A DNA stretch of 64,000 nucleotides from Myxococcales bacterium (GTDB taxonomy: Bacteria; Myxococcota_A; Polyangia; Palsa-1104; JAEUJZ01), in the NCBI GenBank assembly GCA_016794505.1, contig JAEUJZ010000109.1:18422-82421 (forward strand), given 5' to 3'. The first letter of the stretch is position 1. Every line of letters starts with the position of its first letter. The position numbers were made by a program, and so were the translations under genes. Positions 36,003 through 44,855 of this stretch are shown in pieces. The notes beneath the pieces are model-generated. The model was not told the DNA's origin and searched no databases. It saw nothing but the letters and a program-made list of their open reading frames with translations.

Positions 36003-38246
36003 CTAGAACGTCAGGCGCAGGCCGACGTTGGCGAAGATCGAATTCAGCGAGGGCAAGGTCTCGGGCACGCTGCGCAAGAGCATGTGGCGATAGCCAGCCT
36101 CGACGAAGACCGCGCCGTACTTAAAGCGGAATTCGCTGCCGCCAAAGCCGCCCAGGCCAAAGCCGACGCGCCACTCACCGTCGCTGCGACGCATGCCGTC
36201 CTGTGCCAAGAAGCTATAGTCCGCGACGATCTGCGGCAGCACACCGATGTACGGCACCAGATCGGCGTCGACATCTTTGCGAATGCGGAAGGTGATCGGC
36301 AGGCCAGCGCCTACCGCGTGCGTCACCGATGGCGCGGACTGATAAAACTCGTACTGCGGTCGCAGAGCAACGGCCAGCGCGCCGTAACCCAGGCGAACAC
36401 GAACCCCTAGATCCAGCGCGCCCCCGACGCCAAAGACCAGGCGCTCGGTATCGATCGCCGTCACAGGCATGGCAGCGATTTCAAAGGCGACGCGCTTGGC
36501 GGATGGACCGGCCGGCGTGTCCTCTTTCGCCGCCGCCTGAGCCGCCGGCTGCGCCGGCTGGGCATCGGGCAGGCGCGATTCGTAGGTTTCGACATCATTG
36601 ATGCGGTACTGCAGGCTGTGGCCGGTCTGCCCAGCTGGCCACTTCACCGTCGCCAGATAGCTGCCGGGTGTGGCGGTCTCGCGCACGTCGCTGACCTGCA
36701 GGCCGCCCTGGCCTTGGGCCGTGACCGTGGCCCCCGTCACAGGTGTTCCCACGGCGTCGCTCAGCACCAGCGTGACCGGGCGCTGACCTTCGGTCGCGTT
36801 GAATGTCACGGCTCCTGGCTCGACGCGGGCAGAGAGCGGACCACTTTGCGCGGCCGAGATCGCAAGCTGCGCTGATTCTTCGGGCCTTGGATTCTGCGCC
36901 ACCGTCGCGCACTGCAGCGAGTGATCGCGCGCCGGAGACAGCGGCAGCGGATCGGCCACCGCGCTCATCGGACCGCCATCCAGACTGCAGAACAGGTCCT
37001 TGCCCTCGATAGAGACAGCGGCGCGACGGCCTTCGCTGCCCGGTACCACAGTGACCCGTGCCACCCGCACCCGCACCGGAGCGCTCGCTGGCCCTTCCAG
37101 TCCATCGGTGCTGAGCGCGCTCACGCGAATGTAGGAATCACCGGCTGCTACTGGCTGCGGCACAAGCTTGCTTTCGCTGCCAGGCAACCGGGTGTCGGTC
37201 ACGATCTTTTCAAAGCCCGCGTCGCGAGCCACCTGCATGCGGAAGCCCGCCGGAGCCGCGGTCCCGGCTGCGGCGGCGAAGGTGCCTGCGACAGCGACGG
37301 GCTCTCCGGTTGAAAAGCTCAGCTGCTGCACGCCGGCAACGCTGGGCGCAGCGGGCAGCGGCTGCACTGGCTTGGCGGGTGCCTTGACGCTGTCGATGCG
37401 CAGGCCCGAGCCTGCACTGATCGCAACCGGCTTGGCCTTGCCCGGCGCAAGAAGCTGCGCAGAGCCACCATAGACCGCCACGCGAGTCACCCCGGTTGGC
37501 TCAACCGACACGCGCACCGTGCTATTGGGAGCCGCCGTGACCTTGCCCATCGGGGTCGCGAGCAAAGCCGTCACGGGCGTCTTGGCGGCGGCTGGCTTGA
37601 CCACCGGGGCTGGCTTTGCGCCCTTGGCCGGCGGTGCCACCTTCGCAGGGGCCGCAGGTGGAGCCGGCGTTGTCAACGTCAGCTCACCGCGCAGCAACGT
37701 GGTCGTCCCCGGCCGAAACGGAGCAGGCTTGACCGGCTTGCCCTTGAGCGGGGCCGGCAAAGGCGGCGCCACGCCGTACAGCGACAGCTCGCTGTTTTCC
37801 CCAAGCTGGGCTCGCGTACCGTCGGCGAAGCTCAGCTCGGCAGCCGACTGCGCTTGCGTGCTGAGCACGTGGCCTGGGCTTACGACCTCGTCCACTTTGG
37901 CGGGATGCGGCGTTGGGCCCGAGAGCGCAGCCTGGCTGCGGACGCTGCGGACACGTGGCTCGACCAAGCCCGCAGGATACGGCGCAGCCACGGGGGCCGA
38001 TGGCTTGGCTAGCGCAGGCGGTGCCGTCTTGCCCGCCGGAGCCTGCTTGCCCGCCGGAACCGCAACCACCTTGGCTGCCGGTGCCACCTTGGCCGTCGGA
38101 GCCACCGTCGACTTTGCCGCCGGAGCGCTCTTGGCCGGCGCGGCGGCCTTCGCAGGCTTCGGCGCAGGCTTGGGTGCTGGCTGCGCAGCAACGGTTGGTC
38201 CCAGGGTGAGCAGTACACCCAAAACGCACATCCGCGAGCAGGTCAT
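36003..38246 (-). CDS. FecR-domain exported protein with C-terminal outer-membrane barrel-like region
   Basis: 747 residues; GGAG six bases before ATG 38246. Signal peptide (MCVLGVLLTLGPTVAAQ) then about 90 residues of Ala/Pro/Lys repeats (APAKSAPAAKSTVAPTAKVAPAAK), likely disordered or peptidoglycan-spanning. A FecR-like segment (SPGHVLSTQAQSAAELSFADGTRAQLGENSELSLY, MGKVTAAPNSTVRVSVEPTGVTRVAVYGGSAQL) follows, then Ig-like strands. The last 170 residues look like a beta-barrel (GVGGALDLGVRVRLGYGALAVALRPQYEFY, VGFGLGGFGG, IFANVGLRLTF with terminal Phe). Role in envelope stress sensing or polymer binding is inferred only. Confidence 0.75.
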   Translation of the reverse strand: MTCSRMCVLGVLLTLGPTVAAQPAPKPAPKPAKAAAPAKSAPAAKSTVAPTAKVAPAAKVVAVPAGKQAPAGKTAPPALAKPSAPVAAPYPAGLVEPRVRSVRSQAALSGPTPHPAKVDEVVSPGHVLSTQAQSAAELSFADGTRAQLGENSELSLYGVAPPLPAPLKGKPVKPAPFRPGTTTLLRGELTLTTPAPPAAPAKVAPPAKGAKPAPVVKPAAAKTPVTALLATPMGKVTAAPNSTVRVSVEPTGVTRVAVYGGSAQLLAPGKAKPVAISAGSGLRIDSVKAPAKPVQPLPAAPSVAGVQQLSFSTGEPVAVAGTFAAAAGTAAPAGFRMQVARDAGFEKIVTDTRLPGSESKLVPQPVAAGDSYIRVSALSTDGLEGPASAPVRVRVARVTVVPGSEGRRAAVSIEGKDLFCSLDGGPMSAVADPLPLSPARDHSLQCATVAQNPRPEESAQLAISAAQSGPLSARVEPGAVTFNATEGQRPVTLVLSDAVGTPVTGATVTAQGQGGLQVSDVRETATPGSYLATVKWPAGQTGHSLQYRINDVETYESRLPDAQPAQPAAQAAAKEDTPAGPSAKRVAFEIAAMPVTAIDTERLVFGVGGALDLGVRVRLGYGALAVALRPQYEFYQSAPSVTHAVGAGLPITFRIRKDVDADLVPYIGVLPQIVADYSFLAQDGMRRSDGEWRVGFGLGGFGGSEFRFKYGAVFVEAGYRHMLLRSVPETLPSLNSIFANVGLRLTF

Positions 38247-38369
38247 AGGGATCTCCAGGCGAGCAGCCAAAGCAGGCTGGGACGGGTTCACGGTCGTTAT
38301 AGTCCTGAGCTTGCAGCCCTTTTGCAAGCATGCGAGCCGCACGGCTGCGAGGCCATGCAGCGCGTCGGC

Positions 38370-40652
38370 TTAGGCGCGGGCGTCCTTGTGGCCGCGACCT
38401 CGTCGACCTTTGGCGGCCGCGTAGTCCTCAAGCGAGCCAAGAATGCGCTGCGTATCCGGTCCGATCTTGGCCTTGTCTTCCGGCGCTTTGGCGGCGCTGC
38501 CTGCCGCCTGCTCACCTTCGGGCTGCGAGTCGCGCGATGGGTGAATGCCGCCCCCGTTTCGCGCGGCTGGGCCGTGTGGGCCGTGGCCGTTTTTCGTCGC
38601 CACACCGCTTGATCCGCGCCGCGCTTCGCGCAGGCGCTTGATGCCTCCGGCCAGGATCTCGGCGATCAGCGTGCGATAGTCCATGCCCGCTGCCGTCGAG
38701 ATGAAGCACAGGTCGGAATAGTCCGGCGTCAGGCCGGGCAGCGGATTCAGCTCAAGCACATAGACATCGCCCTTGTCGTTCATGCGCAGATCGACGCGGC
38801 ACACGTCGCGACAGTCCAGGGCTTGAAAGGCGCGCAAAGCCGCCCGCTCGACGTTTCGCAGATCCGTCGGAGTCAGCTTGGCCGGGCACTGATAAAAGAC
38901 ATGCTCGGTCCAGTTCTGTTTCACTTCAAAGTCATAGATGGGGCGCAGGTTGTTGCGATCCTTAAACAGGATCTCCATCGGCGGCAGCACGCGCGGCCGA
39001 CGATCGCCCAGCAAGCCGACGGTGAACTCGCGGCCGGTGATGTATTCCTCGATCAGCGCGGGCTGCTTGTATCGATCAACTAGCTCGCGCACGACCTTGC
39101 GCAGCGTCGCTTCGTCATCGACCACCGACTTGCTGACGATGCCCTTGCTGGATCCTTCGGCGACGGGCTTGACGATCAGCGGATAGCGCAGCTTCGACGA
39201 CAGCTTTTCGCGCCCGGTGGTCATGACCTGGAACTCGGGCGTCAAGATGTCGTGCTGGCGCAGCAGGCGCTTGGTCAGCGCCTTGTCGAGCGCCAAGGCC
39301 AGCGTCGCGGAGTCGCTGCCCGTGTACGGAATTCCACATAGCTCACAGAGCGCCGGCACTTGCGCCTCGCGATTGCGACCGGACAGGCCCTCGGCGATGT
39401 TGAAGACCAGCGAGACCTTGGACTCCATCAGCTTCGACGGTAGCTCGCGGTTTGCTTCCAGCGGCACGACGATGTGGCCCATCGCTTCAAGCGCGACCGT
39501 AATCGCCTCGATCGTCGTCGGAGAGTCGTACTCGGCATCGGCGTCGCCGTGGTTGCCCTGGCGCTTGACGTTGTACGTAAAGCCGATGCGCAGTGGCTCG
39601 GGCGGCTTGTTCTTCGGCTTGCTCTCGGCATTGGGCAGAAGCTTCCAGCGCACCGCGGCACTGCCGACGATGGCCGCGATCGTCGCGTCGTAGTTCAAGT
39701 GCTCGCGTCGCGCCGCTGCGAACAGACCATTTTCTGGTTCCAGCGACGGCAATGCGTTCACTTCCAAGAAATAAATGCGGCCGTCTTCGCCCAAGCGAAA
39801 GTCGACGCGAGCGACATCGCGCAGGCCCAAGATGCGCACGATGTTGTGCGTCAGCGTCTGCAAGCGCACCAGGACATCGCGCGGCTGATGCGCCGGGCAA
39901 CGCACCGTGACCTTGCCGGGGTCAAGGTTCTTTAAGCGATAGTCGAGCAGGTTGTACTTGCTGCGAACGTTGCTCGGGACGATGAACTCGACGGGCGATA
40001 GCACCCCCTGATGAACGCGCCCTGCTGCGCCTTCGATGTACGGAACGGTGACGTCCACGCCGGGGATGTACTCTTCGATCAGCACGCCCTGCGGATACTG
40101 CTCGATCATGCGCTGCACGATGGCGCGCAGCGAGCGCCAGTCGCGCGCCACTGACTCGTCGCTGATGCCCTTGGACGAGCCCTCGTAGTTGGGCTTTACG
40201 ATGGCTGGAATCGGCACACCGAGCGAGCCGCCGAGAACGCCTTCGATCTTGGCGGCATCGGGCAGGTCGCGCGCCGTGATCAAGCGCGCAGTCGGCGTGT
40301 CGATGCCGTGCGAGCGCAGCACTTGCTTGGTCAGCCACTTATCGAGCGTCAGCGTCAGCGTGTACGCATCCGAGCCCGTATAGGGATAGCCAAGCTCTTC
40401 AAACAGCGCCGGATAAAACGCCTCGCGCGAGCGACCGCGCTTGCCCTCGGCGGTGTTGAAGATCAGATCGGGCGAAAACGCTTCCAGTCGGGCTGCCAGG
40501 TGCGAGGCCGGGCCGCTCACTTCGATCTTCTGGACCTCGTTTCCGTCGCTGGCCAAGGCTGCAGCCACCGCTTCGATCGTCTCGGGCGTGTCGAACTCGG
40601 CCTCTTCCTCGGTATTACTCAGGCGAAGGTTGTGAGTGAACGCGATCTTCAT
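38370..40652 (-). CDS. Tandem D-Ala-D-Ala-ligase-like double ATP-grasp protein
   Basis: 760 residues made of two full ATP-grasp ligase modules, about 1-350 and 358-690, plus a charged disordered tail. Each has a pre-ATP-grasp domain with the same motif (AEFDTPETIEAVAAAL and AEYDSPTTIEAITVAL; LIFNTAEGKRGRSREAFYPAL and LVFNIAEGLSGRNREAQVPAL; GYPYTGSDAYTLTLTLDKW and GIPYTGSDSATLALALDKA). Each also has an ATP loop (KPNYEGSSKGI, KPVAEGSSKGI) and a metal/catalytic strand (ARVDFRLGEDGRIYFLEVNALPSL, CRVDLRMNDKGDVYVLELNPLPGL). Both modules look active. The family joins amino acids by ADP-forming ligation; whether the product is D-Ala-D-Ala or another short peptide is unknown. Start set where the module begins. 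Confidence 0.88.
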   Translation of the reverse strand: MKIAFTHNLRLSNTEEEAEFDTPETIEAVAAALASDGNEVQKIEVSGPASHLAARLEAFSPDLIFNTAEGKRGRSREAFYPALFEELGYPYTGSDAYTLTLTLDKWLTKQVLRSHGIDTPTARLITARDLPDAAKIEGVLGGSLGVPIPAIVKPNYEGSSKGISDESVARDWRSLRAIVQRMIEQYPQGVLIEEYIPGVDVTVPYIEGAAGRVHQGVLSPVEFIVPSNVRSKYNLLDYRLKNLDPGKVTVRCPAHQPRDVLVRLQTLTHNIVRILGLRDVARVDFRLGEDGRIYFLEVNALPSLEPENGLFAAARREHLNYDATIAAIVGSAAVRWKLLPNAESKPKNKPPEPLRIGFTYNVKRQGNHGDADAEYDSPTTIEAITVALEAMGHIVVPLEANRELPSKLMESKVSLVFNIAEGLSGRNREAQVPALCELCGIPYTGSDSATLALALDKALTKRLLRQHDILTPEFQVMTTGREKLSSKLRYPLIVKPVAEGSSKGIVSKSVVDDEATLRKVVRELVDRYKQPALIEEYITGREFTVGLLGDRRPRVLPPMEILFKDRNNLRPIYDFEVKQNWTEHVFYQCPAKLTPTDLRNVERAALRAFQALDCRDVCRVDLRMNDKGDVYVLELNPLPGLTPDYSDLCFISTAAGMDYRTLIAEILAGGIKRLREARRGSSGVATKNGHGPHGPAARNGGGIHPSRDSQPEGEQAAGSAAKAPEDKAKIGPDTQRILGSLEDYAAAKGRRGRGHKDARA

Positions 40653-41057
40653 AAAGTTGCGAGAGCCTCCAGGCGCGAATGCGAGGGAAACATCCCAGAC
40701 AGCCCAGGATGCAGAGCCCAAACAGGCAGATGGAAACCGGGCTTTTGTCGCGACGCTATGCGGCCCTCGGAGCCACGGCGCATGACCGTCCGAGCGCAAC
40801 TCGCAGAGCGTATTTTTCGGGATTCGTCCGACGCATCCGGCAGGAATGACGGCGCGTCCAGGGGGAGAGTCAAGCTGCGTGAGAGCAGATGGCTACAGAG
40901 CATTCTGCAAAGGTAAGGTAAGCGCCAAAAGTGTCTCGCAACGGCGCACAGGGGTCAACGATTTGTGGGCGACTTGGCCAAGAATTTCGCGAGGGTTTTA
41001 GGCAGGCTTCAACGCAGGCGGGCCGCACCCACGATGGCGCGGCAACGGGATGGTGGG
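40653..41057. other. 405-base intergenic region, nothing recognised
   Basis: Between two minus-strand genes. It holds the upstream region of the double ATP-grasp gene (GGAGG about 12 bases before its ATG). Short open frames on both strands lack ribosome-binding sites and domain similarity. No clear promoter, hairpin or repeat was seen. Confidence 0.4.
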
Positions 41058-43490
41058 CTAGTTCCGCAGCGGCTTGTTGTTCTGCAGCATGTACATCATG
41101 CGCTCGCGCGTCTTTTCTTCGCCGCAGAGCTTGAGGAACTGCTCGCGTTCGAGGTCGAGCAGGCGCTGCTCGGTCACCTTGATCGTCGGGGACGTATCGC
41201 CGCCGGTAAGGACGCGAGCCAGGGCACTGCCCACCACCAAGTCATGCGGCAGGATCTGGTGCCCGTTTAGCATCATCTGCAGGCTCGACCGAATGTTGGC
41301 GTAGCCCGACGGTCCCGGCAGGCGCACAACGCGCGGACGCGGCGGCCGATAGCCGGCTCGCAAAAGACCCAGCGCGGCCTGCTTGGCGTCATAGATCAGG
41401 TGGTCGCGGTTCATGGTGATGCTGTCGCTCTCGCGCAGGAAGCCGGCGGCCCGCGCCTCTTCCGCCGAGGTCGCCACCTTGGCCATACCGATGGTCTGGA
41501 ACACCTGCTTGATCGCGGGGAAGGGATCGGCATCGTCGGGCAGGCCTGACAGCGCGCGACAGACCATTTCCTTGCAGCCACCGGCACCGGGCAGCAGACC
41601 CACGCCGACTTCGACCAGGCCCATGTAAAGCTCGGCATGGGCGCGGGTGATGGCGCTGTGCATCGACACCTCGGCACCGCCGCCCAGCGTCAGGCCAAAC
41701 GGCGCGGTCACGACGGGCACGGGGCCGTACTTAAGCAGCATATTTGCCTGCTGGAAGTCGCCTGTGACCTGTTCCAGCATCTTCCAGTTGCCACCGCTTG
41801 CCGCCATGACGATCAGCATCAGGTTGGCACCGACGGAAAACGCCTCGATCGCTTCGTTGGCGACGACCAGGGCCGCGCCGTCGCGATCCGCGCGATCGAC
41901 CGCCTTTTTCAGCAGGGCGATGATGTCGGTGTCGACGGAGTTCATCTTGCTGCGGAACTCGACGCAATAGACGCTGTCGCCAAGATCCACCAAGCGGGCG
42001 CCGTCGTTTGAGTCCAGCACGGCCCCGGCGGCCACGCGCGCCGCCAGCGACAGCGCTCGCGGGCTCTTTTGCAGCGTCTTTTCGCCGCCCGCATTGACGT
42101 CATACACCCGCGTCTCGCCGCCGGTCTGCGCGCCATAAAACGACGTGCGACCCGAAGCCAGCATGTCATAGACCCACTTGGCCGGCTTGATGCCGTCTTT
42201 TTCCATGCGCTCGACGGTGGCCTTGACGCCCAGGGCATCCCACATCTCGAACGGGCCGGCTTCCCAGCCATAGCCCCAGCGCATGCCGCGATCGACCTGC
42301 GCCAAGTCGTCGCAGATCACCGCGTCATTCTGGTTGCCATCTTCGACGCTGCGCGGCCCGATGCGCCGCGACGAATACGCAAACAAAAGCGCCGTCGCCT
42401 TCCACGCGATCTGCGCTGCACGATCGCTGCCAGCCAGCACGACGGCCATGCGCTCTTGCCAGGTCTCTTTGCCTTTGGCGGCGCCCAGCGATTCAAAGCG
42501 CGGCTTCTGCTGCGGCCGGTATTCCAGCGTGTTCAGATCCAGCGCCAGGATGCCGTCCTTGGTTTTTTGATAGAAGCCCTTGCCCGACTTGTCGCCGCGC
42601 AGGCCGGCCGCGACCATCTTGCGCAGCACCTCGGGCACCTTGAAGGTCTCGCGCAGCTCGTCGGCGAGCAGGTTGTTGTAACAGTTCTCGCTGACGTCGA
42701 TGACGGTGTCCAAGCCCACCATGTCTGCGGTGCGGAACACCGCCGACTTCGGACGCCCCAGCGGCGGGCCAAAGATCGCGTCGATTTCCTCGACGGTAAA
42801 GCCGCCCTTCACGGCCATGTCGATCAGGCCCATCATGCCCAGCACGCCAATGCGGTTCGCGACGAAGTTCACCGTGTCATGGCCGAACACGATGCCCTTG
42901 CCCAGCGCGGTCTCGCCAAAGCGCGCCACGTCGGCGAGCACACCGGGATCGGTCTCGTCACCCGCGATGAGCTCAAGCAGGCGCATATAGCGCACGGGGT
43001 TAAAGAAGTGCGTCACCAGGAAGCGCTTGCGCATGCTCTCGCCGCGCCCGGCCATCAGCTTGCTGATCGGCAGGCCGGATGTGTTGCTGGCGACAATGGT
43101 CTCGGGTCCAAGGAGCGGCTCCAAGCGGCTGTACAGCGCCCGCTTGACCTCGATGTCTTCGCGCACCGCTTCGATGATCAGGTCACAGGATCCGGCGGCG
43201 GCCAGATCGTCGATCAGATTGCCGACGGTGATGCGCTCTAGATCGCGGGGGTGGAACAGCGCGGCCGGCTTGCTCTTCTGCAGCTTTTCCAGCGCCGACA
43301 GCGCGAAGCGGTTGCGGTTCCGCTTGTCGCTCGCCGCTGGGTCGCCTTCCTTCAGATCCGGCGGGACGATGTCCAAAAGCAGCACGTCCAGACCGGCGCC
43401 CGCCATGTGCGCCGCAATGCCCGAACCCATGACGCCTGCGCCGAGCACGGCCACGCGGCGGAACCGGCGATCTCGCTTTTCACTGTGCAT
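41058..43490 (-). CDS. 3-hydroxyacyl-CoA dehydrogenase/enoyl-CoA hydratase, FadN-type
   Basis: 810 residues; GGAG before the ATG. Beta-oxidation multifunctional enzyme with the dehydrogenase first: NAD-binding VAVLGAGVMGSGIAAHMAGAG, NTSGLPISKL, THFFNPVRYMRLLELI, NRIGVLGMMGLIDMAVKGGFTVEEIDAI, GDKSGKGFYQKT. The enoyl-CoA hydratase/isomerase (crotonase) domain lies in the C-terminal third: EAFSVGANLMLIVMAA, PFGLTLGGGAEVSMHSAITRAHAELYMGLVEVGVGLLPGAGGCKEM. This order is that of Bacillus FadN, opposite to E. coli FadB. No thiolase (FadA) gene lies next to it, so the cycle is completed elsewhere. Works with the acyl-CoA synthetase at 57.6 kb and acs in fatty acid use. Confidence 0.92.
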   Translation of the reverse strand: MHSEKRDRRFRRVAVLGAGVMGSGIAAHMAGAGLDVLLLDIVPPDLKEGDPAASDKRNRNRFALSALEKLQKSKPAALFHPRDLERITVGNLIDDLAAAGSCDLIIEAVREDIEVKRALYSRLEPLLGPETIVASNTSGLPISKLMAGRGESMRKRFLVTHFFNPVRYMRLLELIAGDETDPGVLADVARFGETALGKGIVFGHDTVNFVANRIGVLGMMGLIDMAVKGGFTVEEIDAIFGPPLGRPKSAVFRTADMVGLDTVIDVSENCYNNLLADELRETFKVPEVLRKMVAAGLRGDKSGKGFYQKTKDGILALDLNTLEYRPQQKPRFESLGAAKGKETWQERMAVVLAGSDRAAQIAWKATALLFAYSSRRIGPRSVEDGNQNDAVICDDLAQVDRGMRWGYGWEAGPFEMWDALGVKATVERMEKDGIKPAKWVYDMLASGRTSFYGAQTGGETRVYDVNAGGEKTLQKSPRALSLAARVAAGAVLDSNDGARLVDLGDSVYCVEFRSKMNSVDTDIIALLKKAVDRADRDGAALVVANEAIEAFSVGANLMLIVMAASGGNWKMLEQVTGDFQQANMLLKYGPVPVVTAPFGLTLGGGAEVSMHSAITRAHAELYMGLVEVGVGLLPGAGGCKEMVCRALSGLPDDADPFPAIKQVFQTIGMAKVATSAEEARAAGFLRESDSITMNRDHLIYDAKQAALGLLRAGYRPPRPRVVRLPGPSGYANIRSSLQMMLNGHQILPHDLVVGSALARVLTGGDTSPTIKVTEQRLLDLEREQFLKLCGEEKTRERMMYMLQNNKPLRN

Positions 43491-43660
43491 GAGAACTTTC
43501 TCCAGGTCGCTAAAGCTGTGGCGGGCAGTCTATCACCTTCACCTGCGGCGGTGACCTAGGATCCAGCGCGGCGCTGCGGTCCGTCCATTGCGAGCCACTG
43601 CGTGTGCTGCGGTCTCATCGCAAGCTCACGATAGAATCAAGCTCTGCGAGGGGGGAACCT

Positions 43661-44800
43661 ATGTCAAAGACGATGTCGTCGGTGCGCTGTGTGCTGTGCG
43701 TTGGCGCCGTGATCTCGCTGCTGGGCGCAAGCTGCGGTTCATCGGATGCAGGCAGCGATCCGAACACCATGAATCCGGGACCTGGCCCTGATCCGGGACC
43801 GCTGCCGATGAGCCTGCCGCCCGTCGGAAACCCCGACGGGAAGTGCGCCATTCCGGCTGAGGCGCAGGCCGAAGACACCAGCCGTCCGACGACCGTCGTC
43901 GGCACCGGCAGCGCCGCTAGCTGCACATCGGATGCGGTGGTCAGCGCCGTCGCTAAGGGCGGCATCATCACGTTTAACTGCGGCCCCGATCCGGTGACGA
44001 TCACGCTTTCGCAGACCGCCAAGATCTTCAATGACAAGGGCCCCAAGATCGTGCTCGACGGCGGCGGCAAAGTGACGCTGAGCGGCGGCGGCAAGGTTCG
44101 CATCCTGTATCAGAACACCTGCGACCCCGCGCAGAAGTGGACGACCAGCCACTGCAACGATCAGGACCACCCGCTTTTGACCGTGCAAAACCTGACGTTC
44201 ATCGACGGAAACGCCAAGGGCATGGACCCTGGCGGCGGCGGTGCCATCTTCGTGCGCGGCGGGCGGCTTAAGGTCGTGAACTCGCGCTTCTTTCGCAACA
44301 CCGTCGACGAGACAGGCCCCGATGTCGGCGGCGCAGCGATTCGCGCATTCGATCAGTCGATGGACCTGCCGCTTTATGTCGTACACAGCACCTTCGGCGG
44401 CGACGGAGGCCTGGGCAACGTCGGATCAAATGGGGGCGGCCTGTCTAGCATCGGCGTCTCGTACACCGTGATCAACAGCCTGTTCGTCGAAAACTCGGCG
44501 ATTGGCAGCGGCGCGAATCCACCCAAGTCGGGCACGCCCGGCGGCGGCAGCGGCGGCGGCATCTACTGCGACGGCAACCTGTTTACGCTCAGCCTGTGTG
44601 GCGTCAAGATGACCGGCAACACAGCCAAGGAAGGCGGCGGCGCCATCTTCTTCGTCAGCAACAACCGCACGGGCTCGCTGATTATCAAGGACTCGGTGCT
44701 GAGCGGAAACCCCAGCATGGGCTTTGAGACCGCGGGCTACAAAGGCATCTTCGTGCTGGCCAACGGCACGCCGCAGATCAGCAACTCGACCCTGAATTAG
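43661..44800 (+). CDS. Lipoprotein with right-handed beta-helix
   Basis: 379 residues; GGGGGGAA before ATG. Lipobox LLGASC, then a Pro/Gly/Asp linker (NPGPGPDPGPLPM). The body contains parallel-beta-helix rungs of the polymorphic-outer-membrane/pectate-lyase type: GKVTLSGGGKVRILY, LLTVQNLTFIDGNA, GGAIFVRGGRLKVVNSRFFRNT, GGGLSSIGVSYTVINSLFVENS, GGAIFFVSNNRTGSLIIKDSVLSGN, ending NGTPQISNSTLN. Surface attachment is likely; binding or polysaccharide lyase activity cannot be told. Divergent from the FadN-type gene. Confidence 0.8.
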   Translation: MSKTMSSVRCVLCVGAVISLLGASCGSSDAGSDPNTMNPGPGPDPGPLPMSLPPVGNPDGKCAIPAEAQAEDTSRPTTVVGTGSAASCTSDAVVSAVAKGGIITFNCGPDPVTITLSQTAKIFNDKGPKIVLDGGGKVTLSGGGKVRILYQNTCDPAQKWTTSHCNDQDHPLLTVQNLTFIDGNAKGMDPGGGGAIFVRGGRLKVVNSRFFRNTVDETGPDVGGAAIRAFDQSMDLPLYVVHSTFGGDGGLGNVGSNGGGLSSIGVSYTVINSLFVENSAIGSGANPPKSGTPGGGSGGGIYCDGNLFTLSLCGVKMTGNTAKEGGGAIFFVSNNRTGSLIIKDSVLSGNPSMGFETAGYKGIFVLANGTPQISNSTLN

Positions 44801-44843
44801 CGACGGGACATCGGGCGCGGATCCGGCACCTGCGGCGCTGCGT

Positions 44844-44849
44844 TATCCT
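44844..44849 (+). promoter_or_regulatory. Candidate -10 box (TATCCT), leaderless start
   Basis: TATCCT ends six bases before the ATG at 44856, which has no Shine-Dalgarno sequence; predicted transcript start falls on the start codon. -35 not recognised. Confidence 0.3.
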
Positions 44850-44855
44850 GCCTGT

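Noticed and set aside
42069..43241. 390-codon plus-strand open frame
   Set aside because: Antisense to the FadN-type gene, His/Arg/Ala composition of a shadow frame.
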